NCBI GenBank assembly: GCA_003543135.1
Contig: DPJG01000010.1
Coordinates: 62,001-126,000, forward strand
Origin: Rheinheimera sp.
GTDB taxonomy: Bacteria; Pseudomonadota; Gammaproteobacteria; Enterobacterales; Alteromonadaceae
Direction: 5' to 3'
Length of the DNA stretch: 64,000 bases
Shown here piece after piece: positions 28,286-36,861 of the stretch; positions within the stretch are counted from its first letter, which is position 1, and the number at the start of each line of letters is the position of its first letter. The position numbers and the translations under genes are program-made. Below the pieces are notes generated by a model, which had not been told where the DNA came from, made no database searches, and was given only the letters and a program-made list of their open reading frames with translations.

Positions 28286-28897
28286 GTGCATGATGTAAAA
28301 AAGCTGGCTGCAAATATTATTGTTACACTGCTTTGTGCATGTTTTTTGACAGCCACTTTTGTCTTGCGTGACGACCAGCTTCAAGTCTTAGCTGTAACTG
28401 TTTTATCGATATTTCTGATTGCATTTTTGTCCAAAGATAAAAATGCAATCTACCCAACGCTTGCCATTGTACTTTTTATCCGTTTTGCTGAGTTTTTGTT
28501 GGGCGTTTTATTAATAGATTCGCTGGCCCTGACTTATTTACTGGTTACAGGACTGGTGGATTTACTTTTTGCATTTTTACTGGTGCATTATCATATGGAC
28601 CCGGCGCTGCATAAACTGTTTAAATCACAGCCGCAGCGTGGCCATTACCCTCAGGTTTATCTGATTGCTTTCCTGCTGGCGTTTTCCTCTTTGTACCATG
28701 TGCTTGGCTCAGCAGAGCTGATGATCCATTTAATGGATAAAAATTTCTTTGGTGGCCAAGTGCCGTTTTTCTTTAGCACAGGCCCTATGGTGGCAATTGT
28801 GATCCGGCTACTTGTTGATTTAACGGTCTGGAGTTTATTACTGGCGCCTGGTCGTATTCGGTTACCTGCCAGGGTACAACGCTGGCTCAATCCTTAA
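28286..28897 (+). CDS. polytopic membrane protein of unknown function
   Basis: Protein of 203 residues with about six hydrophobic segments (around residues 9-26, 32-48, 53-73, 78-100, 121-140 and 160-190). No enzymatic or transporter motif is recognisable. The start is a GTG at 28286 with GAGG five to six bases before it. The gene follows the 67-residue peptide gene by 15 bp, so the two are probably cotranscribed. It could be a transporter, a processing protein or an immunity protein for the peptide, or unrelated. None of these is shown by the sequence. Confidence 0.75.
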   Translation: MHDVKKLAANIIVTLLCACFLTATFVLRDDQLQVLAVTVLSIFLIAFLSKDKNAIYPTLAIVLFIRFAEFLLGVLLIDSLALTYLLVTGLVDLLFAFLLVHYHMDPALHKLFKSQPQRGHYPQVYLIAFLLAFSSLYHVLGSAELMIHLMDKNFFGGQVPFFFSTGPMVAIVIRLLVDLTVWSLLLAPGRIRLPARVQRWLNP

Positions 28898-29012
28898 GCT
28901 ACAACAGCCATTTTGCGTGCCTTGGACTAAAGTAGCCTTATAAATCAAAAATTTCCGCTGTATTTTCGGTTATGCTTGCAGCTTCTGACCATGGTTTTTT
29001 CAGGAGCGGTTT

Positions 29013-30785
29013 ATGTCTCATCGCGCTTATCTGTTTTCTCTTCGGATTGGTCATGCCTTACGCGACACTGCGGCAGAAGGTTATGGCCGGCAGCAACTGA
29101 CAAAAGATCTGCTGGCTGGCCTGACGGTTGGTATTATTGCCATCCCTCTTGCTATGGCGCTGGCGATCGCCAGTGGGGTGCCCCCTCAATACGGCCTTTA
29201 TACCGCTATTATTGCCGGTTTTATTATTCCGTTATGTGGTGGATCACGTTTTAGTGTGTCCGGCCCTACCGCCGCTTTTGTGGTGATTCTGTATCCGGTA
29301 GCACAAAAATATGGCCTTGGTGGCTTGCTGATTGCGACCGTCGGGTCCGGTGTGTTGTTGGTGATGATGGCGATGCTGCGGCTCGGTCGTTTTATTCAAT
29401 ATATTCCCGAAGCTGTGACCCTGGGTTTTACCGCTGGCATAGCGGTAGTGATAGCTACGTTGCAAATCAAAGACTTATTTGGTTTGCAGCTGGCGACCAT
29501 GCCCGAACACTATATTGAAAAATTACATGCGCTGATGCTGGCGGCCGATACGGCCCACTGGCCCAGTATGCTGGTGGCGGCTGTCACTTTATTGGTGATG
29601 TTTAAATGGCCGGCACTTAAGTTGCCGGTACCGGCGCATCTGCCTGCGGTTCTGGCAGGTACCCTTGCTGCTTTGTTGCTGAACTGGTTTGAGTTGCCGG
29701 TGGAAACTATCGGCAGCAGATTCCAATACACCATGCAGGATGGCAGCAGCGCCAGTGGTATTCCGGATATGTTGCCAAGTTTCAGCTGGCCCTGGCAGCA
29801 ACCGGGCGCTGATGGCCAGTTATTGGCCTGGAGCTCGCAGATGGTCAAAGATCTGCTGGCGGCGGCTTTTGCCATGGCGATGCTGGGGGCAATTGAATCT
29901 TTGTTATGTGCTGTGGTGCTCGATGGTATGACAGGGCGGCGCCACAGTGCCAACAGTGAGCTGTTGGGGCAGGGCCTTGGCAATATCATAGCGCCGTTTT
30001 TTGGTGGTATTACTGCAACTGCGGCTTTGGCGCGTTCTGCCGCTAATGTGCGGGCTGGCGCCCAGTCACCTGTGGCAGCTATGGTGCATGCTTTGGTGGT
30101 GCTACTGGCGCTGTTGTTATTATCCAAATGGCTGGCGTATTTACCGATGGCGGCGATGGCGGCGTTGTTATTGGTTGTGGCCTGGAATATGAGTGAAGCA
30201 GGCAAAGCGCTGCACCTGATTAATACCGCGCCACGCAGTGATATCTGGGTCTTTACCGTGTGTTTTTCCTTTACCGTGCTGTTTGACATGGTGATTGCTA
30301 TTACCAGCGGCATCATTATTGCGGCGCTGCTCTTTGTAAAAGAAGTGGCAGAGATGACCAAGGTCACAGACGTGACTGAAAGCCCAAAACTGGTGCCGGA
30401 AAAACTGGCGGAAGGTCACAAGGTATTTCGCATCAGTGGCCCGCTGTTTTTTGCCGCGGCCGATCGGGTATTTGGGGAGCTGTCACAGTTGAGTAAAAAC
30501 CAACAAAGTGTCGTGCTACTGATGGACGGTGTGTCGCTGCTGGATGCCGGTGGTTTAGTGGCGCTGGATAAATACATCAGTGCCTGCGACAAAATAAACT
30601 GTCATATTATGTTAGTGGACTTACAGTTTCAGCCGCTGAAAACTTTGGCCAAAGCGCGGATCAGGCCGGTTGAAGGCTTATTGTCGTTTTACCCCACCTT
30701 GCATGAAGCTTTGCGGTTATTGCCGAAAAAAGAGCTGCATTCCGAGCATAGTCTGCACAACACCTTAACCGAATCAGGGCTTTAA
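29013..30785 (+). CDS. SulP-family anion transporter with STAS domain
   Basis: The 590-residue inner-membrane protein has about 12-14 membrane segments in residues 30-430. The SulP signature lies near the start (GLTVGIIAIPLAMALAIASG, then GLYTAIIAGFI), with SVSGPTAAFVV after it. A STAS domain follows at about residues 445-560, with LLMDGVSLLDAGGLVALD. Family members move sulfate, bicarbonate or C4-dicarboxylates with protons or sodium. The form resembles DauA/YchM, but the substrate cannot be set from sequence. AGGAG lies 6 bp before the ATG. Confidence 0.93.
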   Translation: MSHRAYLFSLRIGHALRDTAAEGYGRQQLTKDLLAGLTVGIIAIPLAMALAIASGVPPQYGLYTAIIAGFIIPLCGGSRFSVSGPTAAFVVILYPVAQKYGLGGLLIATVGSGVLLVMMAMLRLGRFIQYIPEAVTLGFTAGIAVVIATLQIKDLFGLQLATMPEHYIEKLHALMLAADTAHWPSMLVAAVTLLVMFKWPALKLPVPAHLPAVLAGTLAALLLNWFELPVETIGSRFQYTMQDGSSASGIPDMLPSFSWPWQQPGADGQLLAWSSQMVKDLLAAAFAMAMLGAIESLLCAVVLDGMTGRRHSANSELLGQGLGNIIAPFFGGITATAALARSAANVRAGAQSPVAAMVHALVVLLALLLLSKWLAYLPMAAMAALLLVVAWNMSEAGKALHLINTAPRSDIWVFTVCFSFTVLFDMVIAITSGIIIAALLFVKEVAEMTKVTDVTESPKLVPEKLAEGHKVFRISGPLFFAAADRVFGELSQLSKNQQSVVLLMDGVSLLDAGGLVALDKYISACDKINCHIMLVDLQFQPLKTLAKARIRPVEGLLSFYPTLHEALRLLPKKELHSEHSLHNTLTESGL

Positions 30786-30789
30786 TTTT

Positions 30790-30839
30790 GTATCATCTTG
30801 CTGATCATAGCCTTTGTTGTGATCAGCAGGCTTTGATAC
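30790..30839 (+). repeat. stem-loop after the SulP gene
   Basis: TGCTGATCA (30799-30807) pairs with TGATCAGCA (30820-30828), and the outer GTATCA pairs with TGATAC (30834-30839). No T-tract follows, so it may protect the 3' end or act as a weak terminator. Confidence 0.5.
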
Positions 30840-31052
30840 TGCAGTTCTGACTTCAGTTAACTGCAATAAAATTCCAGCTAAGCCGGTCCGTTGTTGCCCG
30901 TCATTCTGTGGTGATTTACCTCAGCCATACCGCACTTTGTGTTCAAATCACTGCAACTCTGTGTCTTTGGCACAGATCGAAAATTCACTGAATTTCAGCT
31001 AGCCTTAGCCGCAGGCAAAAAGCTTGCCCTGGAATTATTGATTTTGGTGATT

Positions 31053-31091
31053 AATTAATATTAATTCATAAAAACAGCATAATAATTCTTG
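31053..31091. promoter_or_regulatory. tandem ARG boxes (ArgR operator) of the arg operon
   Basis: Box 1 (31053-31070) contains TTAATATTAATTCA and differs from the E. coli ARG box consensus at one of the conserved bases. Box 2 (31074-31091) is weaker, with three mismatches. The boxes are 3 bp apart, the classical spacing for ArgR hexamer binding. A possible -10 (CATAAT, 31078-31083) and -35 (TTAATA, 31055-31060) lie inside the boxes. Confidence 0.75.
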
Positions 31092-31175
31092 AAAGTGCAT
31101 GAGTGACCCAGTACACTGGCCGCAGTTTGTCGCGAAACCAGTTTTATTTTCGCTTTTTTTGGAGATCGACCACTG

Positions 31176-32222
31176 ATGTCGTCTGTAGTGTCTGACAAAA
31201 CCCAAATCCGTAGTGCAGTACTTGGTGCTGCAGGTTATAGCGGCGCCGAACTTTGTGCGCTGTTAACCAGAAATCCTCACTTTGAGCTCTGCTTTGCTTA
31301 CGCCTCTGCCGGCCGTAAAGCAGAGCCTTTTTCTTCGTTATACCCACGCTTCCAGCAACAAGTGGATGTGTTGGTTGAGCCCTGGACAGATGCTGAAATT
31401 GGCCGTATCCAAGGCAAAGTTGATGTGGCTTTTTTAGCCTTACCGCATGAAGCCAGTGAAGAAGTGGCGCCACTGCTCATGGCCGCCGGTATTGTGGTGG
31501 TGGATTTATCCGGTGCCTTCCGCTTAAAACAAGCGGATTTATATCCAAAATATTATGGTTATGAACATCAGCATCCGGCTCTGTTAAATGAAGCTGTTTA
31601 TTCACTGATGGAATGGCTGGATAAGCCATTACCCCAGCTGATTTCAGTCCCTGGTTGTTACCCCACAGCGTGCTCGCTGGCGTTATTGCCTTTGTTAAAC
31701 GCCGGTTTAGTGGCCGATGACTGTATTCCGGTGATCAACGCCACCAGCGGTGTGTCGGGTGCAGGTCGTAAAGCGGCACTTAATACGTCGTTTTGTGAAG
31801 TAGGTTTAAATGCTTATGGCTTTTTTAAACACAGACACAGACCGGAAATTGAACAAAATTTAGGTCGCAAAGTGGTGTTTACACCCCATTTGGGCAATTT
31901 TAAACGTGGCATCCTGGCCACCAGCGTAGTGACATTAAAATCCGGTGTTAGTGCAGAACAAGTGAAAGCCGCTTTTGTGAATGCTTATGCCGCTAAACCG
32001 CTGGTGCGGTTAACCGCAACCTCACCCAATGTGGCTGATGTGGAAGGCTCACCATTTTGCGATATTTTCTGGCAGCAGGATGGCGAGCAACTGGTGGTGG
32101 TGTCCGCTATCGATAACCTGCTCAAAGGTGCTGCAGCTCAGGCGATGCAGGCAGCCAACGTGAAGTTTGGCAAGCCGGAAACTGCAGGTTTATTTGCCTT
32201 TGAAAAAGCAGGAGCCCTGTGA
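31176..32222 (+). CDS. argC: N-acetyl-gamma-glutamyl-phosphate reductase
   Basis: This 348-residue enzyme is NADPH-dependent and catalyses the third step of arginine synthesis. The Rossmann start AVLGAAGYSGAELCALLTRN and catalytic Cys161 in VPGCYPT are clear, as is the segment HLGNFKRGIL. TTTGGAGAT precedes the ATG. First gene of argCBFGH; its stop codon overlaps the argB start. Confidence 0.97.
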   Translation: MSSVVSDKTQIRSAVLGAAGYSGAELCALLTRNPHFELCFAYASAGRKAEPFSSLYPRFQQQVDVLVEPWTDAEIGRIQGKVDVAFLALPHEASEEVAPLLMAAGIVVVDLSGAFRLKQADLYPKYYGYEHQHPALLNEAVYSLMEWLDKPLPQLISVPGCYPTACSLALLPLLNAGLVADDCIPVINATSGVSGAGRKAALNTSFCEVGLNAYGFFKHRHRPEIEQNLGRKVVFTPHLGNFKRGILATSVVTLKSGVSAEQVKAAFVNAYAAKPLVRLTATSPNVADVEGSPFCDIFWQQDGEQLVVVSAIDNLLKGAAAQAMQAANVKFGKPETAGLFAFEKAGAL

Positions 32223-33013
32223 TGAGTGAGCAAACCCAACACAACGCAAAAACGCCCCTGGTATTAAAAATGGGGGGCCGGCTGCTGCAGGATAATCAGG
32301 CGTTAGATGCTTTATTAAAAGTAGTGGCACAACTTTCCAGCCAATACCCGATAGTGCTGGTGCATGGCGGTGGTGATCAGGTGGACAGCTGGCTGGCAAC
32401 CTTTGGTTTTAGCACGCAAAAAATTGATGGTCAGCGCGTTTCGCCAAAAGAGCAAATGCCGGTGATCGCAGGGGCTTTGGCCGGTGCAGTGAACTGTTTA
32501 ATGGTGTCACGCGCTCAGCTGCAGGGTTTACGGGCTGTAGGTTTAACCCTGGCTGCCGGGCAAAGTCTGAAGTTTGATGTGAACGAAAAACTGGGCGCTG
32601 TGGGTATTGCCAAAGCCAATGACGCGACTTTGCTGAACACCTTGCTTAGTCAGGGGTTTGTGCCTGTGTTTAGTTCTGTTGGCCAAAGTGACAACGGCGA
32701 TTTATTGAATGTAAATGCAGACTTAGCTGCAGCCGCTATTTGCCAGTTGGTGCAGGGTCAGCTGGTGTTATTAACCGATGTGCCGGGCATTCTGGACGGC
32801 GAAGGTAAGCTGATTAGCGCTTTAGATGGTAAAGCAGCACAAGCGCTGGTCGACAGTGGTGTGATTAAAGGTGGCATGAAAGTCAAACTGGATGCTGCGC
32901 TTGAAACTGCCGCTGCACTGCGACGATCCATCGTTGTTGCCGGCTGGCAGCAACCTGATGATTTGTTAAAACTGATGCAACAACAAGCAGTAGGAACCTG
33001 CATCAGTGAATAA
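32222..33013 (+). CDS. argB: acetylglutamate kinase
   Basis: Acetylglutamate kinase (263 residues) is an amino-acid kinase family enzyme that phosphorylates N-acetylglutamate. LVLKMGGRLLQD, VLVHGGGDQVD, NVNADLAAAAIC and the lysine-containing GGMKVKL are the family motifs. The start at 32222 (TGATG overlap with argC) gives MSEQTQ; a GTG three bases earlier is possible. It is the short, probably arginine-insensitive type, since it lacks the N-terminal helix found in feedback-inhibited forms. Confidence 0.96.
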   Translation: MSEQTQHNAKTPLVLKMGGRLLQDNQALDALLKVVAQLSSQYPIVLVHGGGDQVDSWLATFGFSTQKIDGQRVSPKEQMPVIAGALAGAVNCLMVSRAQLQGLRAVGLTLAAGQSLKFDVNEKLGAVGIAKANDATLLNTLLSQGFVPVFSSVGQSDNGDLLNVNADLAAAAICQLVQGQLVLLTDVPGILDGEGKLISALDGKAAQALVDSGVIKGGMKVKLDAALETAAALRRSIVVAGWQQPDDLLKLMQQQAVGTCISE

Positions 33014-33082
33014 GGGGCTAGATCTTTGTAATAAAACGCCCTCAATCCCACTGAAATCCGCTTTCACGAAGGTCTGAACTAC

Positions 33083-33098
33083 TCGGCCTTCGGGCCGA
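33083..33098 (+). repeat. UUCG-type hairpin between argB and argF
   Basis: TCGGCC / GGCCGA with a TTCG tetraloop, 45 bp before argF. There is no T-tract, so it is probably an mRNA stability or processing element in the operon. Confidence 0.7.
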
Positions 33099-33142
33099 TT
33101 TCCCCAATAAGGAAGCCGCAGCGCGGTCAGACAGTGTGAGTT

Positions 33143-34057
33143 ATGAGTCAATTAAAACAGCTGTTATGTTTAGCTGAACTGGATCAACAACAATTAGCGG
33201 GCTTACTAGCGTTAGCCCTGGATATTAAACAAAACCCCGCCAACTACAGCAACGCGCTTAAAGGCAAAAGTATTGCGTTGTTGTTTGAAAAACCCAGCTT
33301 GCGTACCCGCGTCAGTTTTGATGTAGGCATCAATAAACTTGGTGGTCACAGTGTGTATCTGGACCAGCAAAATGGTGCAATGGGCGTGCGCGAGTCGGTC
33401 GAAGATTTTGGCAGCAATCTCGCGTGCTGGACAGATGCAATAGTGGCGCGGGTGTATTCCCAGCAAACACTGCAAAAACTTGCTCACAGCAGTAAAAAGC
33501 CAGTGATTAATGCACTCAGTGACTTGTATCACCCTTGTCAGGCGCTGGCTGACTTACTGACGTTAAAAGAGCAGTTTGGTGACGTCAGTAAGGTGCATCT
33601 GGCTTATGTTGGTGATGGCAATAACGTGTGTCATTCGCTGATGTTAGGGGCGGCCATTATGGGCATGACTTTAACTGTGGTTACGCCACCGGGTTTTGGC
33701 CCTGACGCGCACGTGCTGCTGCGGGCTCAGGCGCTGGCGCAACAAAGTGGCGCTAAGCTGACGTTGAGTCAGCATGTGTCTTCGGCGGCCGGTGCAGATG
33801 CACTTTATACCGATACCTGGATGTCGATGGGTAATAAAGCCGATCCGGCGCAGGTTGAAGCGGCTTTTGCCCCTTATCAAATCAATACGGCTGTGATGCA
33901 GCGGCTGGGCGTAAAGAACTTTATGCACTGCCTGCCTGCCCATCGTGGCCATGAAGTCACCAGCGAAGTGCTCGACAGTGACTATTCTTTGGTGTTGCAG
34001 CAGGCGGAAAACCGTATGCATGCGCAAAATGCTGTTTTAGTAAGTTTATTTGCCTGA
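33143..34057 (+). CDS. argF: ornithine carbamoyltransferase
   Basis: The cytoplasmic enzyme has 304 residues and transfers a carbamoyl group from carbamoyl phosphate to ornithine. The carbamoyl-phosphate site SxRTR is S52-R56 (SLRTR). The ornithine-binding HCLPA segment is at 262-266. The loop [12 protein letters not shown] resembles that of Bacillus-type OTCases rather than the E. coli one. It lies within argCBFGH, 129 bp after argB. Confidence 0.96.
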   Translation: MSQLKQLLCLAELDQQQLAGLLALALDIKQNPANYSNALKGKSIALLFEKPSLRTRVSFDVGINKLGGHSVYLDQQNGAMGVRESVEDFGSNLACWTDAIVARVYSQQTLQKLAHSSKKPVINALSDLYHPCQALADLLTLKEQFGDVSKVHLAYVGDGNNVCHSLMLGAAIMGMTLTVVTPPGFGPDAHVLLRAQALAQQSGAKLTLSQHVSSAAGADALYTDTWMSMGNKADPAQVEAAFAPYQINTAVMQRLGVKNFMHCLPAHRGHEVTSEVLDSDYSLVLQQAENRMHAQNAVLVSLFA

Positions 34058-34065
34058 GGCCGAAC

Positions 34066-35283
34066 ATGAATAATGCAAAACAAAATGTGAAAAAAGTAGT
34101 ACTGGCGTATTCCGGTGGTTTAGATACTTCGGCCATTGTGCCTTGGCTCAAAGACAACTACGACTGTGAAGTGATTGCTTTTGTGGCAGATGTTGGCCAG
34201 GGCGCGGAAGATTTAGCCGGTGTTGAAGAAAAAGCCATTAAATCCGGTGCCAGCAGCTGTTATGTGGTGGATTTACGCGAACAGTTTGTCAAAGAAGTGA
34301 TTTATCCAACCTTAAAAGCCGGTGCTGTATACGAGGGCCAATATTTACTGGGCACTTCGATGGCGCGGCCTATTATTGCCCGTGCTCAGGTGGAGCTGGC
34401 ATTAAAACTCGGTGCTGACGCGCTTTGCCACGGCTGTACCGGTAAAGGTAACGATCAGGTACGGTTTGAAGGGGCTTTTGCTGCTTTAGCGCCTCAGCTG
34501 AAAGTGATAGCTCCTTGGCGGGAGTGGGAATTTAACTCCCGTCAGTCGCTGCTTAATTATCTGGCAGAAAAAAATGTGCCGACCACAGCAACAGCCACCA
34601 AAATTTATAGCCGTGACGCCAACTTATTCCATATTTCACACGAAGGCGGCGAGCTGGAAAACCCATGGAACGAACCCTCTGAACAGGTCTGGATGTGGAC
34701 CAAATCGCCGGAGCAGGCGCCGGATAAAGCACAATATCTGCAGCTGAGTTTTGAAAAAGGCGAACTCACTGCCATTGACGGTAAAACAGTGGGAGCCATT
34801 GAAGCTATTGAACAATTAAATGCTATTGGCTCTGAGCATGGTGTAGGCCGTATCGATATCGTCGAAAACCGTTTGGTTGGGATGAAATCCCGTGGCTGTT
34901 ATGAAACACCGGGCGGCACCATTATTGTGGCAGCGCTGCGTGCGCTGGAATCCCTTGTGTATGACCGCACCTCACTGAAATACCGTGAAGAGGTAGGTTT
35001 GGAAGTGGCGCAGCTGGTGTATGACGGCCGTTGGTTTACCCCTTTAAAAGACGCTTTATTTGCCGCTTCCAATTCGCTGGCGGAACAACTGACCGGTGAT
35101 ATTGTGGTGAAACTTTATAAAGGTCAGGTGACTGTTGCCAAACGCCGTTCACCTAACAGCCTGTATTCAGAAGCTTTTGCCACTTTTGATGGTGATGAAG
35201 TGTATAACCAGAAAGATGCCGCCGGTTTTATCCGCTTGTATTCTCTGGCCAGCCGTATTCGGGCGCTGCATACCAAAGGTTAA
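34066..35283 (+). CDS. argG: argininosuccinate synthase
   Basis: This 405-residue enzyme joins citrulline and aspartate using ATP. The N-type ATP pyrophosphatase loop [13 protein letters not shown] lies at about residues 12-24, and [14 protein letters not shown] is the citrulline/aspartate-binding region. It starts 8 bp after argF. An intrinsic terminator follows at 35330-35355. Confidence 0.98.
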   Translation: MNNAKQNVKKVVLAYSGGLDTSAIVPWLKDNYDCEVIAFVADVGQGAEDLAGVEEKAIKSGASSCYVVDLREQFVKEVIYPTLKAGAVYEGQYLLGTSMARPIIARAQVELALKLGADALCHGCTGKGNDQVRFEGAFAALAPQLKVIAPWREWEFNSRQSLLNYLAEKNVPTTATATKIYSRDANLFHISHEGGELENPWNEPSEQVWMWTKSPEQAPDKAQYLQLSFEKGELTAIDGKTVGAIEAIEQLNAIGSEHGVGRIDIVENRLVGMKSRGCYETPGGTIIVAALRALESLVYDRTSLKYREEVGLEVAQLVYDGRWFTPLKDALFAASNSLAEQLTGDIVVKLYKGQVTVAKRRSPNSLYSEAFATFDGDEVYNQKDAAGFIRLYSLASRIRALHTKG

Positions 35284-35329
35284 ACTGCCAAAATTCCCGG
35301 TACGCCAGATTGCACGCCGGATGGATGAT

Positions 35330-35355
35330 ACAGCGGTTTCGGCCGCTGTTTTTTT
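35330..35355 (+). terminator. intrinsic terminator between argG and argH
   Basis: ACAGCGG / CCGCTGT stem with a TTTCGG loop, followed by seven T residues. It lies 25 bp before the argH start codon, inside an otherwise continuous operon. Confidence 0.8.
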
Positions 35356-35379
35356 ATTGAGTAATTTGAGGATACAGTC

Positions 35380-36759
35380 ATGGCCATGTGGGGCGGACGT
35401 TTTCAGGAAGCCAGTCTGGATGAGTTCCGGGCTTTTAATGACTCATTAAGTTTTGATTATCTGTTGGCGCAGCAGGACATTGCCGCGTCGCGCAGTTGGG
35501 CTATTGGCCTGGCCGAAGCTGGCATTATCACAGCAGAAGAAGCAGCTTTATTGGATGGTGCTTTGGCTGAACTGGCGCTTGAGGTTGAAGCCAACCCTGA
35601 ATTGCCGCTGCAAAGTCAGGAAGAAGATATTCACAGCTGGGTTGAAGCTAAACTGGGTGAAAAAATCGGTCATGCTGCCAAAAAGCTGCATACCGGCCGC
35701 TCGCGCAATGACTTAGTGGCTACCGATCTGCGGCTTTGGAGCAAGCTCAATACCGGTTTAGTGCGTGATGCCCTCAAATCTGCAATCGGCGCTTTATTGG
35801 CATTTGCCGATCAACATCAGGCGCTGGTGATGCCGGGTTTTACTCATTTACAGCGGGCGCAGCCGGTGATGGTCAGTCACTGGGCTTTGGCTTATGTTGA
35901 AATGTTCCGCCGTGATTTAAGCCGGTTGGACGATGCACTGAAACGGATGGATGTATGCCCGCTCGGTTGCGGAGCTTTGGCCGGCACCGGTGTATTGCTC
36001 GACAGAGTCACACTGGCACAACGTTTGGGTTTTGCAGAAGCGGCGCGTAATAGCCTGGATGCAGTGTCGGACCGGGATTATGTAGTAGAGCTGTCAGCAG
36101 CGGCCAGTTTGTGTTTAACCCATTTGTCGCGTTTATCTGAAGATGTGATTTTCTTTTGTTCAGGCGAAGCTGGCTTTTTTAAATTGGGAGATGCTATTTC
36201 TTCCGGCTCTTCGTTGATGCCACAAAAGAAAAACCCCGATGTGTTTGAACTGCTGCGTGGCAAAACCGGCCGGGTGCTTGGGCATTTAGTGGCTATTTTG
36301 CATGTATTGAAAGGTTTGCCGCTGGCTTATAACAAAGATATGCAGGAAGACAAACAAGGCTTTTTTGATTTGATGTCTACCTGGCAACAATGTTTATTGG
36401 TGCTGGCAACAGTGCTGCCGCATTTGTCGGTCAATGCCGGCCAATGTCGCCGTGCCGCTGAGCTTGGCTACAGCAATGCCACAGACTTAGCCGACTATTT
36501 GGTGAGTAAAGGTGTGGCTTTTCGCGATGCACACGAGCTCTCCGGTGAGCTGGTGCTCAAAGCTTCAGCCCAGCAAAAACCGCTGGAAGCTTTATTACTG
36601 AGCGAATTACAGGCAGTATCAGCGCTGATTGGCGATGATGTGTATGCTGCACTCACCATCGAAGCGGGTCTTGCCAAAAGAGCGGCTTTGGGCGGCACTT
36701 CACCACAACAGGTTGCGGCTGCACTCGCGGCTGCACAAAGCTGGTTTGCTGCGTTATAA
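35380..36759 (+). CDS. argH: argininosuccinate lyase
   Basis: Fumarase/aspartase-superfamily enzyme of 459 residues that splits argininosuccinate into arginine and fumarate. The superfamily signature is SSGSSLMPQKKNPDVFELL; HTGRSRNDL and TGTLLD-like GTGVLLDR are also present. It has no fused N-acetyltransferase (ArgA) domain, unlike some Alteromonadales. TTTGAGGAT precedes the ATG. Last gene of the arg cluster, convergent with mrcA. Confidence 0.97.
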   Translation: MAMWGGRFQEASLDEFRAFNDSLSFDYLLAQQDIAASRSWAIGLAEAGIITAEEAALLDGALAELALEVEANPELPLQSQEEDIHSWVEAKLGEKIGHAAKKLHTGRSRNDLVATDLRLWSKLNTGLVRDALKSAIGALLAFADQHQALVMPGFTHLQRAQPVMVSHWALAYVEMFRRDLSRLDDALKRMDVCPLGCGALAGTGVLLDRVTLAQRLGFAEAARNSLDAVSDRDYVVELSAAASLCLTHLSRLSEDVIFFCSGEAGFFKLGDAISSGSSLMPQKKNPDVFELLRGKTGRVLGHLVAILHVLKGLPLAYNKDMQEDKQGFFDLMSTWQQCLLVLATVLPHLSVNAGQCRRAAELGYSNATDLADYLVSKGVAFRDAHELSGELVLKASAQQKPLEALLLSELQAVSALIGDDVYAALTIEAGLAKRAALGGTSPQQVAAALAAAQSWFAAL

Positions 36760-36776
36760 AACCCGGTAACCGCAAT

Positions 36777-36806
36777 AAAAAAACCGGCATTTATGCCGGT
36801 TTTTTT
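36777..36806. terminator. bidirectional terminator between argH and mrcA
   Basis: Perfect inverted repeat: seven A then CCGGCAT, a TT loop, ATGCCGG and seven T. The stem with A/T flanks works for both convergent genes. Confidence 0.92.
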
Positions 36807-36861
36807 GAAGTTGTAGCACCCACAGATTTTCAGCGCTCAGTGGCACTAAAAATCAGGCCAT

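Larger units (their letters stand above)
30786..31175. other. intergenic region upstream of argC
   Basis: These 390 bp hold a stem-loop just after the SulP gene (30790-30839) and tandem ARG boxes (31053-31091) in a strongly AT-rich segment. Nothing else was recognised between 30840 and 31030. Confidence 0.6.

Noticed and set aside
29510-30367. Long minus-strand frame (285 codons) opposite the SulP transporter
   Set aside because: Antisense shadow; composition (Ala/Ser/Thr/Asn) follows from the reverse of membrane-helix codons.
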